Shown here: positions 43,555 to 52,565 of the stretch, piece after piece
Layout of the letters: each line of letters begins with the position of its first letter
Numbering within the stretch: the stretch's first letter is position 1
Assembly: GCF_035987325.1 (NCBI RefSeq)
Contig: NZ_CP108488.1
Location: 6,634,001 to 6,698,000 of the forward strand
Direction: 5' to 3'
Length of the DNA: 64,000 bases
From: Streptomyces sp. NBC_01244
Lineage (GTDB): Bacteria; Actinomycetota; Actinomycetes; Streptomycetales; Streptomycetaceae
Notes under the pieces: model-generated
Seen by the model: the letters and a program-made list of their open reading frames with translations, nothing else
Databases searched by the model: none
What the model was told of the DNA's origin: nothing
Made by a program: the position numbers and the translations under genes

Positions 43555-43921
43555 GCGATCGACTGATCATGCACTGAACAGATCGCCGGATGGTCCGCAT
43601 GCGGTCGGAACTGCGCATTCGTCGCCGACGCGTTGCCGACGCGGTGGATCCGTGGAAGGCTCGGAGACGAGGATGATCTCCACGCCCCTTGCGGGGGCCG
43701 GGATGCCCGCCGATACGGGGCGTGATCGTGTTGACCGTCAAACTTTTTGGTGAGACGCTGGAAGCCCCGCGCATCCTGAGCTGTTTGGCAGTGCTGGCAG
43801 TACACAGTGTCAGCGAAAGATCGATGCAGTGACTGACAGTCGCTGCCGGACATCCGCGGGTGCGATTCCCTCACGACCCACACCGCTTCGGTCGGTCACT
43901 CAGTGTGGAGGACCATCCATC
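43555..43921. other. Intergenic region with palindromes upstream of the small coiled-coil gene
   Basis: A 367-bp gap. It contains TTGAC-C-GTCAA (43731-43741), where the TTGACC could also be a -35 box; GGCAGT twice at 43787-43800; and a 19-bp near-palindrome CAGTGACTGACAGTCGCTG (43827-43845, one mismatch). It probably carries the promoter of the gene at 43922 and perhaps of smc. No gene is evident. Confidence 0.45.
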
Positions 43922-44137
43922 ATGGCAAAGGCGCTTCTCGGTTACGTCGGCGGTTCCGACCCGCGACTCCTCGCCGAGATGCGACGGCTTCAGCAGCGCG
44001 TCCAGGACCTCGAGTCCGAGCTCGGACGAATCCAGTCCGAAAACGACGCTCTGAACGCGGCCGCCGCACAGCACGGAGACTCGTTGCTTGACAGCATCGA
44101 CCTCGACGTACCCCAGGCGGAGCCTGCGCTCACCTGA
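43922..44137 (+). CDS. Small conserved coiled-coil protein upstream of smc
   Basis: 71 residues (MAKALLGYVGGSDPRLLAEM). The conserved GYVGGSDPR start is followed by a leucine-zipper-like helix (RRLQQRVQDLESELGRIQSEN) and an acidic tail. GGAGG lies 10 bases before the ATG. A TTCG-loop terminator follows, separating it from smc. I do not know a function; position next to smc could reflect a chromosome role but that is only inference. Confidence 0.8.
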   Translation: MAKALLGYVGGSDPRLLAEMRRLQQRVQDLESELGRIQSENDALNAAAAQHGDSLLDSIDLDVPQAEPALT

Positions 44138-44181
44138 TCCGCGCTCCCTCGTCGCTCGATCAACAGAACCGCATGATCTGC

Positions 44182-44210
44182 AAGGGACGCTTCGGCGTCC
44201 CTTCTTTCTT
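44182..44210 (+). terminator. Terminator upstream of smc
   Basis: AAGGGACGC-TTCG-GCGTCCCTT (44182-44203) followed by CTTTCTT: a stable tetraloop hairpin with a pyrimidine/T tail. Confidence 0.9.
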
Positions 44211-44365
44211 TCCGCTCTTCCCTTCTCTGCTTTCCTTCCGCCTTTCCCACCTCGGACAAGGCCGCCGGGCGGCGTTGCGCCAGGTGGGGGGCCCATTCCT
44301 TTAACGTCTGATCTGCCCTGCACCTTCATGGGCGAAACCGAACGTGAAAGGTAGAGTCCGGCGGC

Positions 44366-47300
44366 GTGCACCTCAAGTCCCTGACCCTGCGTGGCTTCAA
44401 ATCATTCGCCTCCGCAACCACCCTGCGCTTCGAGCCTGGCATCACCTGTGTCGTGGGCCCCAACGGCTCCGGCAAGTCCAATGTGGTGGACGCGCTCTCC
44501 TGGGTCATGGGCGAACAAGGGGCCAAGTCCCTGCGCGGCGGGAAGATGGAAGACGTCATCTTCGCCGGCACGACCGGACGCCCTCCGCTCGGCCGCGCCG
44601 AGGTCTCGCTCACCATCGACAACTCCGACGGCGCGCTGCCCATCGAGTACGCCGAGGTCACCATCACGCGGATCATGTTCCGCGGCGGTAGCAGCGAGTA
44701 CCAGATCAACGGCGACACCTGCCGCCTCCTCGACATCCAGGAACTGCTCTCCGACTCCGGCATCGGCCGCGAGATGCACGTCATCGTCGGACAGGGCCAG
44801 CTGGACTCCGTACTGCACGCCGACCCGATGGGCCGCCGCGCCTTCATCGAGGAGGCGGCCGGGGTGCTCAAGCACCGCAAGCGCAAGGAGAAGGCGCTGC
44901 GGAAGCTGGACGCGATGCAGGCCAACCTCGCGCGCGTGCAGGACCTGGGCAACGAGCTGCAGCGGCAGCTGAAGCCCCTGGGCCGGCAGGCGGCCGTGGC
45001 CCGGCGGGCGGCCGTGATCCAGGCGGACCTGCGGGACGCGCGACTGCGGCTGCTCGCCGACGACCTCGTGACGCTCAAGGGCGCGCTCGACGCGGAGATC
45101 GCGGACGAGGCGGCCCTGAAGGAGCGCAAGGAGGCGGCCGAGGCACAGCTCGCGGCGGCGGTGCGGCGGGAATCCGAACTGGAGGAGGCCGTACGCGAAC
45201 TCGCGCCGCGGCTCCAGCGGGCACAGCAGACCTGGTACGAGCTGTCGCAGCTCGCCGAACGCGTCCGCGGGACGGTGTCGCTGGCGGACGCCCGGGTCAC
45301 CTCCTCCTCGGCTCCGGCAGAGGAGGAGCGGCGGGGCCGGGACCCGGAGGAGATGGAGAAGGAGGCCGCGCGGATCCGCGAGCAGGAGGCGGAGCTGACG
45401 GCGGCGCTGGAGGCGGCCGCGCGGGCACTGGAGGACACGGTCGCCCACCGGGCCGACCTGGAGCGCTCGCTGGCCGACGAGGAACGGCGGCTGCGGGACG
45501 TGGCGCGGGCCATCGCCGACCGGCGCGAGGCGCTGGCGCGGCTGACGGGCCGGCTCGGCGCGGCCCGCTCCCGCGCGGGCGCGGCCCAGGCGGAGATCGA
45601 CCGGCTGGTGCTGGCGCGGGACGCGGCGCGGGCGCGGGCGGAGGAGGCGCGCGAGGAGTACGAGGCGCTGGCGGAGGAGGTCGGGGAGGAGTCCCCGGGG
45701 GCGGCTCCCGCTCCGGGATCCGCTTCTGCTTCGGCTTCCGCGTCGGGGGAGTACGAGGCGGCACGGGCCGAGCTGGCGGCGGCGGAAGCCGGACTCGGGG
45801 AGACCCGGGACGCGTTGGCGGCGGCGGAGCGTTCGAGGGCGGCGGTGTCGGCGCGACGGGATGCCCTGGCGATGGGGCTGCGCCGCAAGGACGGTACGGC
45901 GGAACTGCTCGCCGCGCGGCTGGAGGGACTGCTGGGGCCGGCGGCGCAGCGGCTGTCCGTGACCCCGGGGTACGAGGTCGCTGTGGCGGCGGCGCTGGGC
46001 GCGGCGGCGGACGCGGTGGCCGTCACCTCGACGGCGGCGGCGGCCGGGGCGATCCGGTACCTGCGGGACGGGGAGGCGGGGAGGGCCGCGTTCCTCGTCG
46101 CTCCGGGGGCGGTCGCCTCCGGAGGTCCGGCGGGCATCGGGGTCCCGGGCCAGGCCCAGGCCCAGACCCAGACCCAGACCCAGACCCAGGCCTTGGACTC
46201 GGCCCGGGGCTCGGGGCCGGGAAGCGGTGTTGGCTCCGGGGGTCGGGAGCAGGTTTCCGGGGCCGATTCGGCAGGTTCGGCCGGTGGGGTCGGGGCCGGG
46301 GCGGCTTTCCCCCACCCCGCCCCTTCCCGGAACCGGGGCTCCGCCCCGGACCCCGCGCCTCAAACGCCGGCGAGGCCGAGTGTGCCGGGTCCGGTGTCGG
46401 CGAGCCCGGGTGCGCCGGGTGCCGTGGCGCCGGTGTCGGCGGGGCCGGGTTCCGTGGGGTCGGTGCGGGTGGGGGAGATGGTGCCCGCTGCGGGGCTCGT
46501 GCAGGGGGAGGCCGAGGTGGTGCGGGCCGTGGCCTGGGTGTTGCGGGACTTCGTGGTGGTCGAGGGGCTCGATGAGGCCGAGGCGCTGGTGGCCGCGCGA
46601 CCCGAGCTGCTGGCAGTGACCGCCGAGGGGGACGTGCTCGGGGCGCACCTCGCGCACGGCGGGTCCGCCGGGGTGCCGAGCCTGATCGAGGTGCGGGCCG
46701 CCGTCGACGAGGCGGCCGCGGAGCTGGCCCGGCTGGACGGCCGGTGTCTGGTGCTGGCGGGTGAGAAGGCGGCCGCCGATGCGCGCCGGGTGGCGGCCGG
46801 GGCCCGGGTCGAGGAGCTCGGGGAGCTCCGGCGGGCCGCCGAGCGGGCCCGGGCCGGGGTCGCGCAGCAGCTCGGGCGGCTCGCAGGGCAGGCGAAGGGG
46901 GCGCTGGGCGAAGCCGAGCGTGCCGCCGTGGCCGCGGCCACGGCGCAGGACGCGCTGGAGCAGGCGCTGGCCGACGTGGAGGAGTGCGCGGAACGGCTCG
47001 CTGTCGCCGAAGACATGCCCGCGGAGGAGGAGCCGGACACCTCGTGCAGGGACCGGCTCGCGGCCGACGGGGCGAACGCGCGGCAGACCGAGATGGAGGC
47101 CCGGCTGCAGCTCAGGACCCACGAGGAGCGGGTGAAGGGGCTCGCGGGCCGGGCCGATTCCCTCGACCGCGGGGCCAGGGCCGAGCGGGAGGCCCGTGCC
47201 AGGGCCGAGCGCCGCCGGGAACGGCTGCGGTACGAGGCGCAGGTGGCCGCGGCCGTCGCCGCCGGAGCCCGCCAGCTGCTCGCGCACATCGAGGTGTCGC

Positions 47301-48271
47301 TGACCCGCGCCGTCGGGGAGCGCACGTCGGCCGAGTACGCGAAGGGCGTGCGGGAGCGCGAGCTCGACGAGGCCCGGGGCCTGGGCCGCGGCCTGAAGGG
47401 CGAGCTCGACAAGCTGACGGACTCCGTGCACCGGGGCGAGGTGCTCGGCGCCGAGAAGCGCATGCGGATCGAGCAGGTGGAGAGCCGTGCGCTGGAGGAG
47501 TTCGGGATGGCGGCCCAGGGGCTCGTCGCCGAGTACGGGCCCGACCAGCCGGTGCCGCCGAGCCCGTCCGCGGACGGGGAGGACCGGGACGCCGGGGAGG
47601 GGGAGGCCGGGCCGGAGCCCTTCGTACGCGCGCGGCAGGAGAAGCGGCTGAAGGCGGCCGAGCGGGCCTACCAGCAGCTCGGCAAGGTCAATCCGCTGGC
47701 GCTCGAGGAGTTCGCGGCGCTGGAGGAGCGGCACAAGTTCCTCAGCGAGCAGCTGGAGGACCTGCGTAAGACCAGAGCCGACCTCCTGCAGGTCGTGAAG
47801 GAGGTCGACGAGCGGGTCGAGCAGGTCTTCACGGAGGCCTACCGGGATACGGCCCGCCAGTTCGAGGGGGTGTTCTCGCGGCTGTTCCCCGGCGGCGAGG
47901 GCCGGCTGATCCTGACGGATCCGGACAACATGCTCACCACGGGCGTGGATGTCGAGGCCCGGCCGCCGGGCAAGAAGGTCAAGCGGCTGTCGCTGCTCTC
48001 GGGCGGCGAGCGCTCGCTGACCGCTGTGGCGCTGCTGGTCTCCATCTTCAAGGCGCGGCCCAGCCCGTTCTACGTGATGGACGAGGTCGAGGCCGCGCTC
48101 GACGACACCAACCTCCAGCGGCTGATCCGGATCATGGAGGAGCTGCAGGAGAGCTCGCAGCTGATCGTGATCACGCACCAGAAGCGGACCATGGAGGTCG
48201 CCGACGCGCTCTACGGGGTCTCGATGCAGGGCGACGGGGTATCGAAGGTCATCAGCCAGCGGCTGCGGTGA
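44366..48271 (+). CDS. smc: Chromosome partition protein Smc with enlarged hinge
   Basis: 1301 residues. The head N-half has LRGFKSFASATTLRF and Walker A GPNGSGKSNVVDAL; QGQLDSVLHADPMGRRAFIEE is the Q-loop region. Two long coiled coils flank a hinge (about 520-760). The C-half has LSLLSGGERSLTAVALL (signature) and FYVMDEVEAALDDTN (Walker B). It organises and segregates chromosomes with ScpAB. Streptomyces Smc is usually close to 1190 residues; the excess matches a Gly/Ser/Pro/Ala-rich insertion at about 583-699 in the hinge, containing QAQAQTQTQTQTQTQ and a dispersed repeat read in frame. The GTG start has no strong SD. Confidence 0.95.
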   Translation: MHLKSLTLRGFKSFASATTLRFEPGITCVVGPNGSGKSNVVDALSWVMGEQGAKSLRGGKMEDVIFAGTTGRPPLGRAEVSLTIDNSDGALPIEYAEVTITRIMFRGGSSEYQINGDTCRLLDIQELLSDSGIGREMHVIVGQGQLDSVLHADPMGRRAFIEEAAGVLKHRKRKEKALRKLDAMQANLARVQDLGNELQRQLKPLGRQAAVARRAAVIQADLRDARLRLLADDLVTLKGALDAEIADEAALKERKEAAEAQLAAAVRRESELEEAVRELAPRLQRAQQTWYELSQLAERVRGTVSLADARVTSSSAPAEEERRGRDPEEMEKEAARIREQEAELTAALEAAARALEDTVAHRADLERSLADEERRLRDVARAIADRREALARLTGRLGAARSRAGAAQAEIDRLVLARDAARARAEEAREEYEALAEEVGEESPGAAPAPGSASASASASGEYEAARAELAAAEAGLGETRDALAAAERSRAAVSARRDALAMGLRRKDGTAELLAARLEGLLGPAAQRLSVTPGYEVAVAAALGAAADAVAVTSTAAAAGAIRYLRDGEAGRAAFLVAPGAVASGGPAGIGVPGQAQAQTQTQTQTQALDSARGSGPGSGVGSGGREQVSGADSAGSAGGVGAGAAFPHPAPSRNRGSAPDPAPQTPARPSVPGPVSASPGAPGAVAPVSAGPGSVGSVRVGEMVPAAGLVQGEAEVVRAVAWVLRDFVVVEGLDEAEALVAARPELLAVTAEGDVLGAHLAHGGSAGVPSLIEVRAAVDEAAAELARLDGRCLVLAGEKAAADARRVAAGARVEELGELRRAAERARAGVAQQLGRLAGQAKGALGEAERAAVAAATAQDALEQALADVEECAERLAVAEDMPAEEEPDTSCRDRLAADGANARQTEMEARLQLRTHEERVKGLAGRADSLDRGARAEREARARAERRRERLRYEAQVAAAVAAGARQLLAHIEVSLTRAVGERTSAEYAKGVRERELDEARGLGRGLKGELDKLTDSVHRGEVLGAEKRMRIEQVESRALEEFGMAAQGLVAEYGPDQPVPPSPSADGEDRDAGEGEAGPEPFVRARQEKRLKAAERAYQQLGKVNPLALEEFAALEERHKFLSEQLEDLRKTRADLLQVVKEVDERVEQVFTEAYRDTARQFEGVFSRLFPGGEGRLILTDPDNMLTTGVDVEARPPGKKVKRLSLLSGGERSLTAVALLVSIFKARPSPFYVMDEVEAALDDTNLQRLIRIMEELQESSQLIVITHQKRTMEVADALYGVSMQGDGVSKVISQRLR
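46115..46462 (+). repeat. Low-complexity insertion in the Smc hinge
   Basis: About 115 codons without the conservation of the surrounding hinge. It contains a CCCAGA-type hexanucleotide tract (46151-46190, encoding alternating Gln-Ala/Gln-Thr), Gly/Ser-rich codons, and at 46333-46376 a 44-bp sequence whose reverse complement is identical to 61213-61256. The reading frame stays open throughout. Confidence 0.8.
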
Positions 48272-48280
48272 CGGGACGGC

Positions 48281-48440
48281 CGGGTGCGGCGGGGCGGCGC
48301 GGGTGCGGCGGGGCGGCCGGAAGAGGTCGGGCGGGCCAGGTGCGGCGGGACGGCCGGAAGAGGCCGGGCGGGGCCGGGTGTGACGGGGCGTCCGGGCGGG
48401 GTCGGATGAGGTCAGGCGGGTCCGGATGAGGCCGGGCGGG
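48281..48440 (+). repeat. G-rich degenerate tandem repeat downstream of smc
   Basis: Imperfect units of 37-38 bp start with GGTGCGGCGGG-type sequence at 48302, 48339 and 48377 and contain GGCCGGAAGAGGYCGGGCGGG. Shorter related fragments lie on either side. The plus strand is extremely G-rich with many GGG runs. It fills most of the 301-bp smc-glcP gap; no gene is present. Confidence 0.75.
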
Positions 48441-48572
48441 GTGTGGCCGGGCCCGTCCGGGGCAGGCGCGCCACCGATGGCCCTTCCGGATGGTGCGCGA
48501 TCTTGACCTGTGCGCCACTGGGAGGGATCACACCCTCAGCCCGTCACCGCAGCCGGCACGCAGGAGCGCACC

Positions 48573-50006
48573 TTGAGCAGCAGCACGACGCGGCCCCAGG
48601 ATCCGGGCGGCGGCCACGTGTCGCAGCCCGACCACCTCGGGCACGTCATCTTCATCACCGCGGCCGCCGCGATGGGCGGGTTCCTCTTCGGTTACGACAG
48701 CTCCGTCATCAACGGCGCCGTCGAGGCCATCCGCGACCGCTTCGACGTCGGCTCGGCGACCCTCGCCCAGGTGATCGCCGCCGCTCTGATCGGCTGCGCC
48801 CTCGGCGCGGCCACCGCGGGCCGCATCGCCGACCGGATCGGCCGGATCCGCTGCATGCAGATCGCCGCCGTCCTCTTCACCGCGAGCGCCATCGGCTCGG
48901 CCCTGCCCTTCGCCCTCTGGGACCTGGCCGTTTGGCGCGTCATCGGCGGCTTCGGCATCGGCATGGCCTCGGTGATCGGCCCCGCCTACATCGCGGAGGT
49001 CTCCCCGCCCGCCTACCGGGGCAGGCTCGCCTCCTTCCAGCAGGCCGCCATCGTCATCGGCATCGCCATCTCGCAGCTGGTCAACTGGGGCATCCTGAAC
49101 CTCGCCGACGGCGACCAGCGCGGCAAGATCGGCGGCCTGGAGGCCTGGCAGTGGATGCTGGGCGTCATGGTGGTTCCGGCCGTGCTCTACGGCCTGCTCT
49201 CCTTCGCCATCCCCGAGTCCCCGCGCTTCCTCGTATCGGTCGGCCGCATGGAGAAGGCCAAGACGGTCCTGCGGGAGGTCGAGGGCGAGGGCATCGACGC
49301 CGACGCCCGCGTCCGCGAGATCGACAGCGCCATCCACTCGGAGCATAAGTCCACCTTCAAGGACCTCCTCGGCGGCGGTTTCGGCTTCCTGCCGATCGTC
49401 TGGATCGGCATCGGCCTCTCCGTCTTCCAGCAACTCGTCGGCATCAACGTGATCTTCTACTACAGCTCCTCGCTGTGGCAGTCGGTCGGCATCGACCCGA
49501 GCTCCTCGTTCCTGTACTCCTTCGAGACCTCGGTCGTGAACATCGTCGGTACGGTGATCGCGATGGTCTTCGTGGACCGCATCGGCCGCAAACCCCTCGC
49601 GCTCATCGGGTCCGTGGGCATGGCGATCTCCCTCGCGCTCGCCGCCTGGGCCTTCTCGTACAAGGACACCAGCGGCGGCGACATCGCCCTGCCGCACGCC
49701 CAGGGTCTCGTGGCCCTCATCGCGGCCAACTGCTTCGTGCTCTTCTTCGCCCTGTCCTGGGGCGTGGTGGTCTGGGTCCTGCTCGGCGAGATGTTCCCCG
49801 GCCGCATCCGCGCCGCGGCCCTCGGCGTGGCGGCCGCCGCCCAGTGGATCGCCAACTGGGTCATCACCGTCTCGTTCCCGACGCTCTCGGACTGGAACCT
49901 GTCCGGTGCGTACGTCATCTACGCGGTCTTCGCCGTGCTCTCGATCCCGTTCATCCTCAAATGGGTGCCGGAGACCAAGGGCAAGGCGTTGGAGGAGATG
50001 GGCTGA
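48573..50006 (+). CDS. glcP: Sugar porter (MFS) permease, glucose permease GlcP-like
   Basis: 477 residues with 12 predicted membrane helices. Sugar porter signatures: GGFLFGYDSSVINGAVEAI, RIADRIGRIRCMQ, VWRVIGGFGIGMASVIGPAYIAEVSPPAYRGRL, PESPRFLV, QQLVGINVIFYYSS and VPETKGKALEEMG. It closely resembles the S. coelicolor glucose/H+ symporter GlcP, the main glucose uptake route there. The TTG at 48573 has AGGAG 6 bases upstream; an upstream in-frame ATG adds unlikely residues. It stands alone after smc. Confidence 0.92.
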   Translation: MSSSTTRPQDPGGGHVSQPDHLGHVIFITAAAAMGGFLFGYDSSVINGAVEAIRDRFDVGSATLAQVIAAALIGCALGAATAGRIADRIGRIRCMQIAAVLFTASAIGSALPFALWDLAVWRVIGGFGIGMASVIGPAYIAEVSPPAYRGRLASFQQAAIVIGIAISQLVNWGILNLADGDQRGKIGGLEAWQWMLGVMVVPAVLYGLLSFAIPESPRFLVSVGRMEKAKTVLREVEGEGIDADARVREIDSAIHSEHKSTFKDLLGGGFGFLPIVWIGIGLSVFQQLVGINVIFYYSSSLWQSVGIDPSSSFLYSFETSVVNIVGTVIAMVFVDRIGRKPLALIGSVGMAISLALAAWAFSYKDTSGGDIALPHAQGLVALIAANCFVLFFALSWGVVVWVLLGEMFPGRIRAAALGVAAAAQWIANWVITVSFPTLSDWNLSGAYVIYAVFAVLSIPFILKWVPETKGKALEEMG

Positions 50007-50051
50007 CCATCCCGCCGACAGCCCCTCTCCTCCGGGCGCCGCTGCCCCGTC

Positions 50052-51038
50052 TCAGTCCTTGAGGCGGGGCAGTACCTGTTCGCACAGGAGCTGCAGGCTC
50101 CGCCAGCCCTCGTCCACGGGCATCCCGCCGCACAGCGGGTGCAGCACCAGGTTTCCCGCCTCGCCGGCGCCGCGGGCGTACGCGACCGCCTCGTCCGGGG
50201 TCAGGATGCGGTACACCCCCTCGGCGCGCAGCTCCGCCACGGTGGTCGCGCCCGACCGCACCGCGCTGCGGATGTCCTTGGACTGCCAGGAGGCGTACAT
50301 CCCGGCCTCGTGCAGGAAGCGCTCGCCGTACTGGTCCCACGCCCGGTCCGGGTCCTCCGCGATGTGCAGCAGCGGGGTCTCGGCCGCCGGCATCATGCAG
50401 AAGCCCTCCGTGCCGTACTCCGCGAGCTTCGCGTTGTAGTACGCCTCCAGCTCGGGCAGGTGCGCGCTCGGGAAGAACGGCAGCCCCAGGCGGGCCGCCC
50501 GGCGGGCCGCCGCCTCCGAGCTGCCGCCGACCAGGAGCAGCGGGTGCGGCTGGGTGAAGGGCCGCGGGGTGACCCGTACGGTACGGCCGCGGAACTCGAA
50601 CGGCTCGCCGGTCCACGCCTTCAGCAGGGTCTCCAGCAGCTCGTCCTGGAGCTTGCCGCGCCGGCCCCACTCCACGCCGTGCTGCTCGTACTCCTCGGGC
50701 CGGTAGCCGATGCCGGCCACCGTGACGAGGCGGCCGCCGCTGAGCAGGTCCAGTACGGCGATGTCCTCGGCCACCTTCAGGGGGTCGTACAGCGGGCCGA
50801 TGATCGCCGAGACGGTGACCGCGATCCGGCGGGTGGCGCCGAAGACCGCGCCCGCGAAGGCGAAGGGGGAGGGCAGCCAGTTGTTGTCGGTGCCGTGGTG
50901 CTCCTCGGTCTGGATGGTGTCGATCCCGCGGTCGTCCGCGTACTTCGCCATCTCCAGCGCGGCCTTGTAGCGGGCGGAGAGGGTTTCCGGGGTGCCGTTC
51001 GGGTCGATGAGGTTGAACCGGGCCACGGTGATGGGCAT
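50052..51038 (-). CDS. LLM-class flavin-dependent oxidoreductase
   Basis: 328 residues. Bacterial luciferase-like (LLM) TIM barrel: MAKYADDRGIDTIQTEEHHG, GPLYDPLKVAEDIAVLDLLSGGRL, GIGYRPEEYEQHGVEW, TGEPFEFRGRTVRVTPRP and LLLVGGSSEAAARRAARLG. It would use FMN or F420 to oxidise an unknown substrate. GGGGGA precedes the ATG. It lies 63 bases downstream of a cytosine-type permease on the same strand, so the two probably form an operon in which the permease supplies the substrate. Confidence 0.9.
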   Translation of the reverse strand: MPITVARFNLIDPNGTPETLSARYKAALEMAKYADDRGIDTIQTEEHHGTDNNWLPSPFAFAGAVFGATRRIAVTVSAIIGPLYDPLKVAEDIAVLDLLSGGRLVTVAGIGYRPEEYEQHGVEWGRRGKLQDELLETLLKAWTGEPFEFRGRTVRVTPRPFTQPHPLLLVGGSSEAAARRAARLGLPFFPSAHLPELEAYYNAKLAEYGTEGFCMMPAAETPLLHIAEDPDRAWDQYGERFLHEAGMYASWQSKDIRSAVRSGATTVAELRAEGVYRILTPDEAVAYARGAGEAGNLVLHPLCGGMPVDEGWRSLQLLCEQVLPRLKD

Positions 51039-51101
51039 GGAGAAGTCCCCCTTCGCCGGAGGTGGGTGGGCGGGCGAAGGGGGACGTTAGCTGACGTGGC
51101 G

Positions 51102-52565
51102 TCAGTTGGACAGGGATCCGGCGGGGGCCGGCTCCTGCGCCGCGGCCTCCGCGGCCTCCGGGACGGCCTCCGCGGCCTGCGGCGCCGCCGGGGTGCGCGG
51201 CAGGGCCGCGTACAGGACGGCCGAGGTGACGATGCCCGCCACCCAGCCCAGGCCGTTCTGCCCGATCCAGGTGGTGGCCAGCGGGCCGCTGAACCAGTCG
51301 ACCTTCGTGAACAGCAGGCCCACCACCAGGGCCAGGCCCCAGGCGGTCATGGCCTGCCAGGCGAAACCGCCCCGGTACCAGTACGCGCTGCTGCGCGTGG
51401 TGTCCAGCAGTGCGGCCCCGTCGTAGGTGGTGCGGCGCAGCATGTCCACGCCGAAGACGCCGATCCACGCGGAGAAGGCCACGGCCAGCAGGGTCAGGAA
51501 GGAGATGAACGAACCGAAGAAGCTGGTCGCGACCACCATCAGCAGGAAGCCGAAGACCAGGCTGATGACGGCGTTGACGCTGACCGCCGCCGCGCGCGGG
51601 ACCTTGATGCCGAGGGTCTGGGCGGTGAAGCCCGCCGAGTACATGGACATCGAGTTGATGAGCAGCATGCCGACGAGCGCGATCAGCAGGTACGGGACCG
51701 CGATCCAGGTCGGCAGCAGTTCGCCGATGAAGGACACCGGGTCCTGCGCGGTGGCCAGGTCGGGAGTGGCGACGGCCATCACCGCGCCCATGAGCACCAT
51801 CGGGATCACGACGACGGCCGCGCCGCCGATGGTCGCGCCGACCATGCCCCTCGCGGAGGCGGTGCGGGGCAGGTAGCGGGTGAAGTCCGGGCCGGACGGG
51901 ACCCAGCTGATGCCGCCGGCCGCGATGGTGCCGATGCCCGCGATCATCATCGCGGTGGAGCCGGCGGGCTTGGCGAAGACGGCGGACCAGTCGGTCTCGG
52001 CGATCAGGTAGCCCAGCAACAGCACGCTGAAGGTGCCGAAGAGGTACGTGGACCACTTGGAGCAGACGCGCAGCGCGTTGATGCCGAGGCCGGAGACCAG
52101 GAAGGTGCAGCCGACGAAGAAGAGCAGGGTGACGACGATCAGCGCGGTGTTCTTCTTGATCCCGAAGACCAGGTCGAGGACGGTCAGGACGGCGTAGGCG
52201 CCGCTGACCGCGTTGATGGTCTCCCAGCCCCAGCGGGCGACCCAGATCAGCGCGCCGGGGAAGAGGTTGCCGCGCTGGCCGAAGACGGCCCGGGAGAGCG
52301 CCATGCCGGGGGCTCCGCCGCGCTTGCCCGCGATGGATATGAGTCCGACGATCCCGTAGGAGACGACGGGCGCGGCGATCGCGACGACGAGCACCTGCCA
52401 GATGTTCAGCTTGTTGAAGATGACGAGACCGGCGCCCATGGTCAGCAGCAGCACGCTGATGTTGGCGGCGACCCAGGTCGGGACGAGCTCGCGGACCCGG
52501 CCGCGGCGCTCGGCGTCCGGGACGGGCTCCAGGCCGCGCGACTCGACGGCGGTCTCGGCAGGCAT
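51102..52565 (-). CDS. Purine-cytosine permease family (NCS1) transporter
   Basis: 487 residues with 12 predicted membrane helices. NCS1 landmarks: VPTWVAANISVLLLTMGAG, ISIAGKRGGAPGMALSRAVFG, GGISWVPSGPDFTRYLP and VAFSAWIGVFGVDMLRR. Family members import cytosine, hydantoins, allantoin or thiamine-like bases by cation symport. The C-terminal tail is Ala/Pro/Glu-rich. GGAG lies 7 bases before the ATG. It is divergent from ftsY and first in a two-gene unit with the LLM oxidoreductase. Confidence 0.9.
   Translation of the reverse strand: MPAETAVESRGLEPVPDAERRGRVRELVPTWVAANISVLLLTMGAGLVIFNKLNIWQVLVVAIAAPVVSYGIVGLISIAGKRGGAPGMALSRAVFGQRGNLFPGALIWVARWGWETINAVSGAYAVLTVLDLVFGIKKNTALIVVTLLFFVGCTFLVSGLGINALRVCSKWSTYLFGTFSVLLLGYLIAETDWSAVFAKPAGSTAMMIAGIGTIAAGGISWVPSGPDFTRYLPRTASARGMVGATIGGAAVVVIPMVLMGAVMAVATPDLATAQDPVSFIGELLPTWIAVPYLLIALVGMLLINSMSMYSAGFTAQTLGIKVPRAAAVSVNAVISLVFGFLLMVVATSFFGSFISFLTLLAVAFSAWIGVFGVDMLRRTTYDGAALLDTTRSSAYWYRGGFAWQAMTAWGLALVVGLLFTKVDWFSGPLATTWIGQNGLGWVAGIVTSAVLYAALPRTPAAPQAAEAVPEAAEAAAQEPAPAGSLSN

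Noticed and set aside
51091..51105. CTGACG-TGG-CGTCAG as an operator
   Set aside because: It overlaps the stop codon of the permease gene and is more likely a chance palindrome in GC-rich DNA or part of the intergenic RNA.
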